Assembly (NCBI GenBank): GCA_025618425.1 | Contig: CM046832.1 | Coordinates: 69,671,707-69,735,706, forward strand | Source: Heliocidaris tuberculata | Taxonomy: Eukaryota > Echinodermata > Echinoidea > Camarodonta > Echinometridae | Length of the DNA stretch: 64,000 nt | Direction: 5' to 3' | Shown here: positions 26,724-37,448 of the stretch, piece by piece | How positions within the stretch are numbered: position 1 is the first letter of the stretch | Layout: each line of letters begins with the position of its first letter | Program-made: the position numbers and the translations under genes | Notes under the pieces: generated by a model | Databases searched by the model: none | What the model saw: only the letters and a program-made list of their open reading frames with translations | Told to the model about the DNA's origin: nothing

Positions 26724-27920
26724 TAGTGTTGCAACGAATCACCGAAATTTTGATTCGATTCGATTCGGGTTCGTTTGATATTTTTTCCCCCGAAATTCGT
26801 TTCGATTCGGATTCGGAATAATTATTTTTTTTTTAAATAAAAAGTCGGAAATCGCCTTTACATGTGTGTTTTTCTGTTTTGACTTCCTTCTTATTTAACA
26901 TGCGAAGCGCGGGGATCCGCGATTCTTGATTATTCACTCGAATACAGAATTACTGGCACACAAAAATATCAAATTCAAATAATTAATCTTACTTGTGATA
27001 GCTGCATCATGGAACCTACGTTTGTTCATAATGCGAGAAATAAAGGCTTTCGTCGTGTATATATATCCGGTAGAAGATTGCCAATTTGATGAGAGAAAAT
27101 GTTGCACCGATATCAATGTGATGTGGTTATTGCAAACACTCGTACGAAGTTACAAACGCCCGTATTCTATCCTGGTCAATTATACAATCATCAAATTGAC
27201 GGTGCGATAAAATTATCGCTAACTCGGTCGCTAACTTCAGTTTTTTCTCTCGCGAGCGACGTTCCGCTTTACCACTGATCTCTATGGAAAAATATTCCTA
27301 TCGTTCCGAACTAAATTAGCGACTAGTATTTTATCGCACTGTCAATTTGATGACTGTATAATAGACCAAGATAGAATACGGGCGTTTGTAATTTCGTACG
27401 AGTGTTCGCAATAACCAGGGGCCCGTTGCACAAAACTTGCGTTTAAACGCAACTCAGAAAAATCAAACGTAACTTTATTTTCAGCCAATTAGAAGTGCGC
27501 ATTAAGGACTTGCGTTTGATTTTTAGGAGTTGCGATTAAACGCAAGTTTTGTGCAACGGGCCCCTGATATCGGTACAACGTTTTCTCTCATCAAATTGGC
27601 AATCTTCTTCTGGACACACGCATTATTTCTAGCAATGTGAACAAATGAAACGAACGTGGGTCCCATGCAGCTATCCAACGTAAGATTAATCATTTGAATT
27701 TGATTTGAATTTGATATTTGTTTGTCCACGATTTAATTTTGCATTAAAAAATTGTGAATTCTCAATTAAATGCTGTACATGTAGTTCCCAAATCTTCAGA
27801 ATCTTCAGAATCTTCCGAATCTTCCGAATCAAGCAACAAAATTCGGATTCGGCAGGATTCGTTTCGACAACACAAATTCGCGAATTTTCAGTTCGGTTCG
27901 GAAATTCGGAAACAACACTA
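26724..27920. mobile_element. Non-autonomous hAT-type foldback transposon with 8-bp TSD
   Basis: The ends are TAGTGTTG at 26724 and CAACACTA at 27913-27920. They are flanked by a perfect 8-bp direct repeat, TAAAGCAC. An 8-bp duplication with this style of terminus is the signature of hAT transposons. Most of the 1197 bp is one long imperfect inverted repeat. The sub-terminal zones are rich in ATTCG words (26735-26820 and 27790-27910). Arms around 26955-27230 pair with 27325-27720, with a centre near 27275. No transposase is encoded, and the short open frames in it are by-products of the arms. The right arm is interrupted by a nested 151-bp palindrome (27416-27566). An intact TSD and recognisable arms suggest a fairly recent insertion, with arms that have since diverged. 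Confidence 0.88.
27416..27566. mobile_element. Nested palindromic MITE inside the hAT element
   Basis: The ends are CAGGGGCCCGTTGCAC and its reverse complement. The inverted repeats run about 57 bases per side with few mismatches, so nearly the whole 151 bp is one palindrome. It interrupts the right arm of the host element. On the left arm the corresponding site reads tatca-ATGTGATG-tgg (27108-27123), so the insertion took the place of eight bases rather than duplicating its target. The family is not identified. Confidence 0.8.
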
Positions 27921-27928
27921 TAAAGCAC
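27921..27928 (+). repeat. 8-bp target site duplication, right copy (TAAAGCAC)
   Basis: Identical to 26716-26723, directly after the right terminus of the hAT-type element. Confidence 0.9.
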
Positions 27929-29884
27929 CACCATTCAGATTGGAGTAGTTTCATGCAAAAGGGAGACGGTGGCTTTAGATGATTTTTAAATGGGACAAAT
28001 GAAACAGCAGGACTTTGTTATAAAGTGTGCACTTTTCCTGTAGGGTTATTTACCTGTGTAAATAGTAATGTATACATGTCTGTGCCTGCTGAATAGACTC
28101 CACAAAGTGTGTTACCTTCTACCTTTCAGCCCAGATTTGGAAGAAATCTTTCAGAGCTTAATGTTTTTCCAAAGCTCCCACCCTGAGGTTGTATTAGAAT
28201 GTGCACTTAGACTTTCACTCCCGAAAATGTATTACTTTAAAGCAGTCAATTCTACTCTTCCATGCAATTTCATTCAAATTTAAGGAATTATACTGGCAAT
28301 TTTTCTAAAATAATCATGATTATCATAACAGAGTAGAGATATTCACTTTGAAATTTTCATGACAGAAGTTTTCAAATTTTCAATGTCTGATAGATATTCC
28401 ACACAACCACAAAACAAAATCACAACAAAATTTCAGTATGACTTATGATTTTGCCATTGCACATGGGTAGTGTGTACATTATAGCGATCATACAATTATC
28501 AATTTCATATTGATTTTATGCTTTTCCATGGTTAAATCCATATGTTATTGATCTTCATTTTAGTATTCTTCAATGATTATTCATTCACATTCGATGCACA
28601 TTTTGATAATACATGTAATTTGTTTATGTACACCTTTCTTCAACTGTTTCTTGTTCATTCTGACAACTTTGTAAGACTTATATTGTATTACTAACTGGAG
28701 CCTACAACCAACAAGCTTTGCTTCTACCTGAGGCTCCTTCATATCCTCATTTCCACTTTTGTTAGTTAGTCATTATTTTTCAAGTAACAACAAGCAAACC
28801 AAAGTGGTATAATTCATTTCATGTACTTATATGTTTATTGAAAATACCCTGTATTATTCTAAGCATTATCATTTCTTGTAAAAAAAATATATGTATAAAA
28901 AAGTGAAATGTGAAATATGAAAATAAAGCAAACCCTTGAACCTTTAAGATATGTTGAATATCATACACAAAACATATACTTGTAAGATTTCCTTTAGCAT
29001 TAAAACAAAAATGTTTCCAATACCTTGCTATTGGGTCAATGCATGATTTCTTGCTCATCAAAATTCCAAACATAAACCATTTCTAAAACCTGTACTCCCA
29101 TGGATGTCAAATCTAATACTGCTTTACTAGAAATATTTAGGAGAATATTATTAATTCATGACCTTGATTATGTAGAATTCCTCAAATGAAAAAAAAAAAC
29201 ACCCTTCAAGGAAATACTTAGCTTACATCAAAACATCAAAAATATGTCAAACATTGTTATCACTCAAGTAGTATATGAAACTCTTCTTCATCATTTTTTT
29301 TTTCTTGAGAAACTTCAAAACTAACAATGGTATTATTTCCTCTCACCTTCAAACTCTCATTCATCTTACCAACATTAATCAGTAAAGTGAATATATTTCT
29401 CTGGCTGCCCTTCCTTAATAGGCACATTATAATGAAAGTGGGGCTTCCTTTGAAAAATCATCTATTTCTTAGACACAGCTTTGAGAAAAAGAATAAGGAT
29501 ACGTTTCGTGTTAATCTGCTCTCGTTGAAAACAGAATTAATGATGAATGGAAGAAACGCTTCTGCGATACCTTACTGGAGATTGTTTTGAATGCTCCAGT
29601 CTAGACTCAAATTTCCAACAAAGTATGGAATTCCACAGTTGCAAGGTAAATACGCTGTCTGGCAAAGGGCAAACAAGATTTGGGGTGAAAGCAAGAGAAA
29701 AAAGGTAGTATTTGTTCAGAATTCAAATGTTTCCAGGAGTATCATTTAATGCCCCGTAAGTATGGCCGCAATCCCCATGTAACCAGACCCTCTAGCTTTT
29801 CAACAAAGCCATATATCTGGTAATCTCTTTATAATGAAACCTGGGAAGTTCAATTTGTAGGCATTACTTTCTCCTATTCAAGAC
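27929..29884. other. AT-rich non-coding stretch
   Basis: No supported exon or structured repeat was seen. Short A- and T-runs occur (29190-29200, 29294-29303). Confidence 0.6.
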
Positions 29885-30266
29885 CCCTCTTATCCATCTT
29901 ACTCTCTTTATTATTCTCTTCCCCTTTCTCCCCTCCCCCTCTCACTATCACTCTTCCCCTCTCTCCCCCTCCCTCTCTCTCTTCCCCTTTTTCTCCTGCC
30001 CCTCTCTCTATCTCTCTTCCCCTTTCTCCCCCTCCCTCTCTCTCTTCCCCTTTCTCCCCCTCCCTCTCCCTCTCTTCCCCTTTCTCCCCCTCCCTCTCTC
30101 TCTCTTCCCTTTCTCTCCTGCCCCTCTCTCTTCCCCTTTAACCACTTCCCCCTTTGTCCTCCTCACTCTCTCTCCCTCTCTCTCACTTTCTTTCTCTCTC
30201 TCTCTGTCTTGCTCTCTTTCTCTCATTTTCTCTCTCTCTTTCTCTGTTTCTATCTTGCTTTTCTCC
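29885..30266. repeat. Long polypyrimidine tract / CT minisatellite
   Basis: Nearly 380 bases are almost purely C and T on the plus strand. Within it a 28-30-bp unit built on cccctttctccccctccctc is repeated at 30019, 30047 and 30077, with degenerate copies on both sides. Homopurine-homopyrimidine tracts of this length can form triplex (H-DNA) structures. The minus-strand frame across it (30008-30268), made of E, R, G and K, is an artefact of composition. Confidence 0.92.
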
Positions 30267-32260
30267 ATTTATTTGCTATCAACACATATTTTGTATACTT
30301 ACTACAAGGTAGTGCACTTTCTTTGCATCTAAACTAGTTTTTTCACACTTACATTTACTTACATCATCTCATGATGATATTAGATGAAAACCATATAGGA
30401 AAATGTGCAGAAGCTTTGATATACTAAGAAGACATTTTAGTTCCATCAAATGTCCATATTAATTCTCCCTTTTCTCTCCCTCAAAGTATTCTAGATGAAT
30501 AACAAATAGTATAGCTACATATTATTGAACCACAAAGATGAACTATTTTTTGTTCTCCATTTAACATTTATCTTTGATTATATTGTTGAATTTGATATCA
30601 GAAATATATTGCATTATCGTGACTGATAGTTAATTAGAACCAGCCTATCAAAAGAAATGCATATATCAGCTTATTTGTTTTATGAAGTCAGCAAAAATAT
30701 TCTGCATTATAGACAATAACAACAATTACCTTTTTTTTGTATGTGTGTGTGTGTATTTCAATGTGAACTGTAAAATACAACCATAAAACAGCAATTATAC
30801 TGATTGAATGATGATTAAAATAAATTGAGACCAATGCATGTTTATAATGCGTAAGTAATATGGACAAAAAAACAAGAAAAGAAATTTACAAGTCAGTAAA
30901 CTACAGGTTTTGATTACCATCTTTTCCTTCTATGTTTGCTTATTTTGCAAGTACCGAATTTGAATATTATCAGTTGGCCATTTCATTCTTCACAACAGTA
31001 TTTGTAAAACTGTAAATAGGTCATGTTAGTTTGCTTCAAAGTAAAGTGTAAAATTAACCTCTACAAAGTAAAATAAAATGTGACATAAACCGTTTGTTTT
31101 CTCTTGTCATAATAGATTTCAACCTTCTTGCACCCCAAAGTGAAGGGTGGAGTCTCTTGTCTACCTTGCGGCCAAGACTGGATAGGTTTCCAAAATCTGG
31201 CCTCGGGTGGCGCTATCGCTTACAAACGTTTTCGTTGAGCTTAGGCTCTGCATTTGCAATGTGTTTGATGTACGCCAGGCATGCCCGATTAGGTGGAAAT
31301 GGGATTCGAGTCAGCCATGACCCAGTGAAGAGACACAGATAGAGTGCAAGCAATAAGATGGATAGAATGTGCAGGGACAAAAAGACTAAAATCGAGAGTG
31401 AGGGGAAACTAGAAAGAGATAGCAAGAGAGCTCACATGAGTAGAGATTGTATTCAATCAATGTGAGCATACAAAAGCATAGCCGCAGGGGACAAACGGTC
31501 GATTTGAAGATAAACGGTATCAAAGTCGTAATGGAGTGGAAATTACTTTCCATGAAGTAGGTCCTGAAGAGAGGGTCAAGATTAATTCTAGATCTACGTT
31601 GAAGTGTAGGGTAAAACTGTTTCTTTTATGAGGAAGTCTGCAAATCTAAGACAAGTCTTGGACTGAGAGGGGTCAGTGACTTACTACAAGATAGGGGGAC
31701 GTTGTTGTGCTTCTTCTGCTATCATTTATTAGGTTGGGGATTGTACAAACAGTTTACAGAGGTGTGCAATTCCAGCAAATTGATTGTTTTCTCTCTAAAG
31801 ATATGTTTCCCTCTTACTTTTATTAGGACATAAAATCCAATGAAGTTGTTGAAGAAAGAAGCCACTACCATCATCACAAAAGGCAATGCTTACCTTTCTC
31901 TCAACAACAACCACCCTGGATCACAGTGCTTCATCAACACTCAAAGAATGCAATACTTGGAGGGATATACCTTCAAAGGAGTCAATAATCAAACTTGTGG
32001 GTGTTCTTAACTTGCTGATACAGCAATAATCATCTTAAATTTCATTTCGACCAGGTATCAATATACAACTGTTACTTCTGGCATAAATTCTCAATTTCAT
32101 CGAAGCAAAAAGAGGTATCCTAGTCTTGATTACAGAGAAGACATTGCTTTCCGCTACTTTCAGTACATCACGTTTCATTTCTTTGAATGCAATGTTTGAT
32201 GATTTCTACAATCCAAGCAAATTAGAAATCTTAAAATCACCAAAAGGTTTTTAAGTGGTC
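30267..32260. other. Non-coding stretch with a GC-elevated patch
   Basis: Mostly AT-rich, with a GT run near 30743-30756. The segment 31120-31340 is clearly richer in GC and CpG than its surroundings. It opens an 82-codon plus-strand frame and a 70-codon minus-strand frame, neither with adequate splice signals. A minus-strand donor-like AAAG|GTAAGC lies at 31893/31892. No gene call is made. Confidence 0.5.
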
Positions 32261-32434
32261 CGACACATGCCCCAGCGACAATTAACCCGGGCTTTATTTC
32301 GTCAAAGATACAGGGTTTGGGTAAGGGTTACAAAAGGGTTTTAGGTTAGATTTAGGGTTAGGATTACGATTAGGTACAGAGGTATGGAGTTTGGTCCAGG
32401 GTTAGTGTATGCAACTGATGCAGAGCATGTGTCG
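32261..32434. mobile_element. Small inverted-repeat element containing telomere-like repeats
   Basis: Perfect 10-bp ends, cgacacatgc (32261-32270) and gcatgtgtcg (32425-32434), are followed by partly pairing inner segments (taacccggg and ccagggtta). The interior carries degenerate TTAGGG-like words (gggttttaggttagatttagggttagg, 32335-32361, of which only part is quoted exactly). No target duplication is evident. It is most likely a MITE whose interior happens to resemble telomeric repeat. Confidence 0.55.
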
Positions 32435-33522
32435 TACAACACGTTTCACATATTATGCAATTATGAATTCTCATTTTAAAGTAAAAATGTGGATCAAAAT
32501 ATGCTACCCAATATATCAAGTTTCACCGTTTTTTTTTGGTCATTTCTACTATCAGGTACAGAAAAGCACATACTATTTTCATCATTTTTAACAATGCCCT
32601 GTGAATAACATACATCCCATAGAATTGTTCAATCCAAACTTTATCATCTCATAAAGAGTCAAGACACAGTTTTCTTCTTTTCATTTCCGAAATTTTTGAT
32701 CAGACATCAATATATTATATTCCACCTTTAAGTTCCGTATAAAGACATCTCTTTCCTCCTTCTTGCTGTCATCAAATCCATTGAGCAGGTCATCAAAATC
32801 TCATTTTTATCAGAAACCTAGGATTTCACCAAGCAAATAGTTCAAAAAAAGGTCGCCCAAAAATCATTTCTGACCAAACTTCAAGATAAAATCAGGTACT
32901 TAGTTTCATAGATACTAATAACCTATCTTCGAGAGAGAAAGTTTTCTTGCTAATGTATGAAAGAAATCCACATTCTTATGCCAGCGAGTGACTATGATTA
33001 ATACTACTGCCTCAAGAGGGTCGTGGAAACATTGATTGCTTTATTCTTCCTGAAATGGACTGTAAAAAGAGTCCATAATTCATCGAAAGTCATCAAGCTG
33101 TCCCTGGCTTGGGTCAAGTTTAAACAACCTCTAGAGTTAAACTGTAAAGAATGTAATGGGTGCAGGGCAGTGCTCTTATTTCTACCAATTAAGGAGGTAA
33201 AATATAGGTGTGGTGAAAGAATAGGAACTGAACTTGAACACAGGGTTAATCCTAGGTGTAAATTTTTGTTTTGTGTTGTTTTTTTTTCATGGGCCTAGAC
33301 AGAATGAGTAAAGGTTCTTTATGCAGTTTGCAGTGACAACCTTGCTTATTTATGCAGAAAATTCCTGTGTATACTACCCCCTCTCTCTCTTCCCCTATCT
33401 AATTCTTTAACATAGATTTTCTCCCTCTTCTATGTTACTTCTATCTCTCTATCTCTTCTATCTCTCACAAGCATCTCCAAATTCAATCAGCTTCTATTTC
33501 TTTATCCCCAGGCCTCTTGCAA
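32435..33522. other. Non-coding stretch
   Basis: A 91-codon plus-strand frame (33023-33298) has no splice or compositional support. A CT-rich tract lies at 33378-33470. Nothing else was recognised. Confidence 0.55.
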
Positions 33523-33718
33523 GTACTGGGTAAAAAATTGCCTAACATGAGGGCAATTATGTGTCTGATCAACTTTTATGCTCAACTTGGGAAATGTTTT
33601 GCCCAATCACAATTATGTACACAATGAGCAAAAATTACCCAAGTTGTGCATACAATTGCCCAAAAGTTGGTTGGACTGATAATTAAGCCTACCCTCATGT
33701 TGGAATTTTGTTACCAAA
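33523..33718. mobile_element. Foldback MITE of about 195 bp
   Basis: The left arm (33527 onward: tgggtaaaaaattgcc, aacatgaggg, caacttttatgc, caacttggg) pairs in order with the right arm read in reverse (tggtaacaaaattcc, aacatgaggg, caacttttgggc, caacttggg). The two halves are diverged but colinear. The centre is near 33620. It has no open frame and no certain target duplication. Confidence 0.75.
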
Positions 33719-33980
33719 TATTTTCACAGATTATCTTTTACCTGTAATTGGACTCTTATCTGGTTTTTAAATATATTCTATTTTATAAAAGAGGGGCATT
33801 GTTGGGTCAGTTCTTATTTCATTTATTTTCAATAATTTTAAACATCTTTTTTTTTTAGCCTTTGTGTATAAATTTAAATTGTGCAGTCTTCACTTAGTGA
33901 TAAACTTGACAAGAGCTTTACTACTTTTCTCTTAATTTTATATATGTCACCTTGGTGACATATTTGCTTTCAACTTACTT

Positions 33981-34320
33981 TCAATTTACTTTCTATGGGG
34001 ATCCTCAAATTGGCAATGTTGCTTCAAAATAACAGATTTAGTAGTACAACTCTCCATAATTATGTTTTGTACACAAAATTTCATATTTTCCCATTATCTC
34101 TAAAGATGCTGCTTGTCTTTTTGTGAACTCAACATATCTTGTGTCAAATACATTTTCCTGTGATATATCTTGAGCTAAGAAGGAGACAAGCTGCACCTTG
34201 AAAGATAATGGGGAAAATATGAAATTTTGTGTACAAAACATATGGAGAGTTGTACCACTAAACCTGTCACTTTGAAGCAACATTGCCAATTTGAGAATCG
34301 CCACAGAAAGAAAATTGAGA
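33981..34320. mobile_element. Foldback MITE of about 340 bp
   Basis: Arms of about 150 bases (33981-34135 and 34165-34320) are well-conserved reverse complements. They include ctcaaattggcaatgttgct and gttttgtacacaaaatttca without change. The right side continues into a tail (34321-34442: aactttctcatttcacaacc..ctcctttaa) that resembles the ends of other echinoderm-type repeats but has no matching tail on the left. The left end is therefore probably truncated or the element is composite. Confidence 0.85.
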
Positions 34321-34442
34321 CGTTTCAAACTTTCATAACTTTCTCATTTCACAACCGATTTTGATGGAACTTTTTAAAAATTGCTTCTTTCTATCCTCTC
34401 CTTTCATTAAAATTGATTTTTCCCCAGGGTTTCATTCTCCTT

Positions 34443-35077
34443 TAAGAGTCTAGAGCATTGCCTATCAAATATTCAACAAAACACAAATTAAATTACAACA
34501 TCCTCCCAGCAATTTTTGCCATGTTGTTATTCAGCAAAGATCAATCATGTAATAAGAATCACAAGATCATGACTTCCTTACTTCAACAGTGGCAGAATGA
34601 GAAAGCAGCTTGAATATTGTATGATTCCATCTACAGTAATGTATCCAATGAAATAAGTCCATAAAAGAACAAGATTTAAGCAAGGAAGGTATTTTTAACA
34701 TTATGAAGAAAAATAGGTTGGAGGAATCTTTAACCTATGATCTCACTTAAATTTTGTTATTCTGTCAGTTATGTGAATAATTACACGTTTCACTAGTGAT
34801 AAAATTTGATATGTAGATTACCTGTCTAATATAGATGCCTATTCATTTTTTTTTGGATCTATGCCATTGTAAAAATAAACCATTCCTGTTAGACATGGTA
34901 AAAAACTGCACTATACAGTGATAATAAACCATATCCTATAAATATCAGATTCCTATAAAATGACCACCCACACAGACAGACAAACAGACAGACAGACAGG
35001 CATACAAACAAACAAGCATTGCTCACATGAAGGGAACTATAATCATTTTCCAAAGATGATAGATCAGTTGATAATGC

Positions 35078-35121
<44 letters not shown>

Positions 35122-35402
35122 TGTATGATAGTGACTGATAAATATAGCTTTACAGAGGGGCAGTTTGCTTTAGTACAGCACAGCATACTTTGAAAATATA
35201 CAAAACTTGAGAATATTCATCAAACCAGGTTCAATAAAACAGTGAAATAACAATTTCTACACAGTCAAAATCAATATATTTGAATCAATAGATGATATCT
35301 GCAGTCTTAGTTCACATCTTCTGAAGATTCAAAGCTACAACTTATATTTTTGAGTGAAGATCAACACTGTGTGACAAAGTCATAAGTCCTCTCATATTAA
35401 AA
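34443..35402. other. Non-coding stretch with microsatellites
   Basis: Contains a (CAGA)n-like tract at 34972-35005 and a (TA)19 tract at 35081-35118. No exon is supported. Confidence 0.65.
35081..35118. repeat. (TA)n microsatellite
   Basis: About 19 uninterrupted TA units, preceded 80 bases earlier by a CAGA-type tetranucleotide tract. Confidence 0.95.
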
Positions 35403-35468
35403 GCTGATAGTCAGAAGGGCAATACCTCTATGTAAACTTATGACTTAATGCCTCTATGGCTCTCAGTA
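35403..35468. repeat. Hairpin, copy C of the AGAGCC..AAGGGCATTAA family (diverged)
   Basis: The left arm gatagtcagaagggcaata (35406-35424) pairs imperfectly with the right arm ending tatggctctcagta. The right arm keeps the family's atggctctc, while the left arm has decayed. It is the most diverged of the three copies in the window. Confidence 0.65.
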
Positions 35469-37287
35469 TAGGTAATATGTAATGTACCAAACAGCTTCTT
35501 TGGAAAACTATTCTGGTAGTAATCATGTTTCATGATAAAGACTTGGGTTACACAATCATAGACAAATTACAATCCTATATTTGAACAGACTTTATCTTAA
35601 TAAGATGTCAAAATCATGTACTTTCTCCTGGACCTTTACCTGATGCAAAACATGCTCATCCTTATATGAATGATTTCATTGCTATTACATTACATTACAG
35701 TGCTAAACTCATTTTACAGGTTAAGATATATACAGTGTGCATTAAGTTCCTACCACAAGGAAAATACTTCATCCAAATAGGGTCATCTTCATAGCTCTGT
35801 ATTTATATTTAAAGTGACAACTTAATGGTGCTATGTCATTCACTGTATATATACTCCATCCATGATGACCTGATGGTCCAAGTAAACTTTGTGGTTGACC
35901 AGAACTTTTATTTATTGATGAAAAATATAAGGACTGGTGGAGTCTACAGCATGGGAGGTCATCCCTTCACCCTATGAACCTTAGCAGGCAGGTCAGACAT
36001 AAACAGTGCTATTTCATATTATGTGTCAGGAATTGTACATGTCTAGAGGTATACAAAGTCTTGTTTCATTTTACATCAGAGGAGGCCAAACCTCGGCCAA
36101 TTTCTATTCAATATCAACAAGTACAGATATATAAACTGAAATAAAATCATATCAACATTATGCATTCCAGTTGATATGTTCTGATTACTTTGACCTTGAA
36201 AGATATAGGGGGAAAATTATTTATCTCCCCTGAGCGGGTATTTCATACACAAAATTACATTTAACCAGAAATATTCAGCGATGAAGGTGAAAGCCAATCA
36301 TGTGCAGTATGGAGCACAGATATGGGGGGGGGGGGGGGGGATCTTTCAGCTTGAGTCGCTTACACATCCCGTTTAGAAAATTTATGATTTGACATTATTA
36401 GATTAGCATGTCAGGTATGGTATTAGTCATGGGACCCCATATAAATGAGAGCCCCCTGCATTGCTCCACAGCTGAAGCCTATTGCTTTCCATGTATATTA
36501 TTACCCAATAATTATCCAGGGTTGCAATATAGGTCAAACAATTATATTTCAAGGGGGAGGGAGAGGTGAAAATTATCTTGTAGGAACTCATCATAACAAA
36601 TGGGAGGATTTTTCATATAAATTGTCAAAAGAATACAGACTTTGAGGGGAAAAAGGAACAACCAAATAAGTCAGGAGGATGAACAAGGGATATGTGATAT
36701 TCACACACACACACAAAACAAAAAAACAAAAAATAAAATCTTTTTTCAATAGTTGAGACAGATATGTTAAAAATGTACTAAGTTAATTGCAGGATGTTTT
36801 TTTGCATGAATAATTATTTTCACAAATATTTTTATTTTCAACCATATGCCAAAAGGTGAAGTTTATATATGTAAGTTTTGTTCTGCCCAAACTCTTGAAC
36901 GTTTATATGATTTCCAGTCAGTCTACTAAGAGGGCTCCTCCATGTATGTTAACACATCTGTTCTGCATTATGGAGGTGTGAATTAAATCAATAAGCAAGC
37001 ATATAACGGGATAACCTAATAGATCATGATTTTGATTTTAACTGCACTCCAAGGAGTAATCAATTTCAAGAACTTCCTTTGAATTGACTAGAAATTATGT
37101 CAATACTGAAAATTTGTCAAAAAGTCACACATAAGTACATTCCTGTGCGTAAGTCAATGTCCTACAGTACTTTCTAAGTATTACCTTATCCTCAAAATCC
37201 ACCATTAAACCATTATAATCCACAGCAAAGATCTAAAGAACAGCTTTTTTTCTGCTGAAATAAAATGGCCCTTTCAATAAACCATTT
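35469..37287. other. Non-coding stretch
   Basis: Holds a G17 run (36324-36340) and short CA runs near 36702. No exon was recognised. Confidence 0.6.
36324..36340. repeat. Poly-G run (G17)
   Basis: Seventeen consecutive G, one of at least eight G/C homopolymers of 10 or more in the window. Confidence 0.95.
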
Positions 37288-37448
37288 CATTTCATGTTTT
37301 TGCAGTAGTTTTCCATGTGGAAATATTCATTTCATTTTTAAATAGTATGATTTTTTTTTTCAAGTTCATTTCATGTTTTTGCAGTAGTTTTCCTTGTAGA
37401 AATATTTATTTTGTTTTTAAATCATATATGTATTTTTTGTTTCAAGTT
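37288..37448 (+). repeat. Two-copy tandem duplication, ~80-bp unit
   Basis: Units 37288-37366 and 37367-37448 both begin catttcatgtttttgcag and both end caagtt. They differ by scattered substitutions and length changes in the T-runs. It is a simple local duplication in non-coding sequence. Confidence 0.88.

Noticed and set aside
26995..27729. Open frames of 60-71 codons in the arms of the hAT-type element
   Set aside because: They lie in inverted-repeat arms, are not similar to transposase, and the mirror arm does not preserve the frame.
30008..30268. 86-codon minus-strand frame rich in E, R, G and K
   Set aside because: It is the complement of a CT minisatellite. The composition follows directly from the repeat.
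32335..32361. A true telomere or internal telomere array
   Set aside because: The words are few and degenerate and lie within inverted-repeat ends in the middle of a contig.
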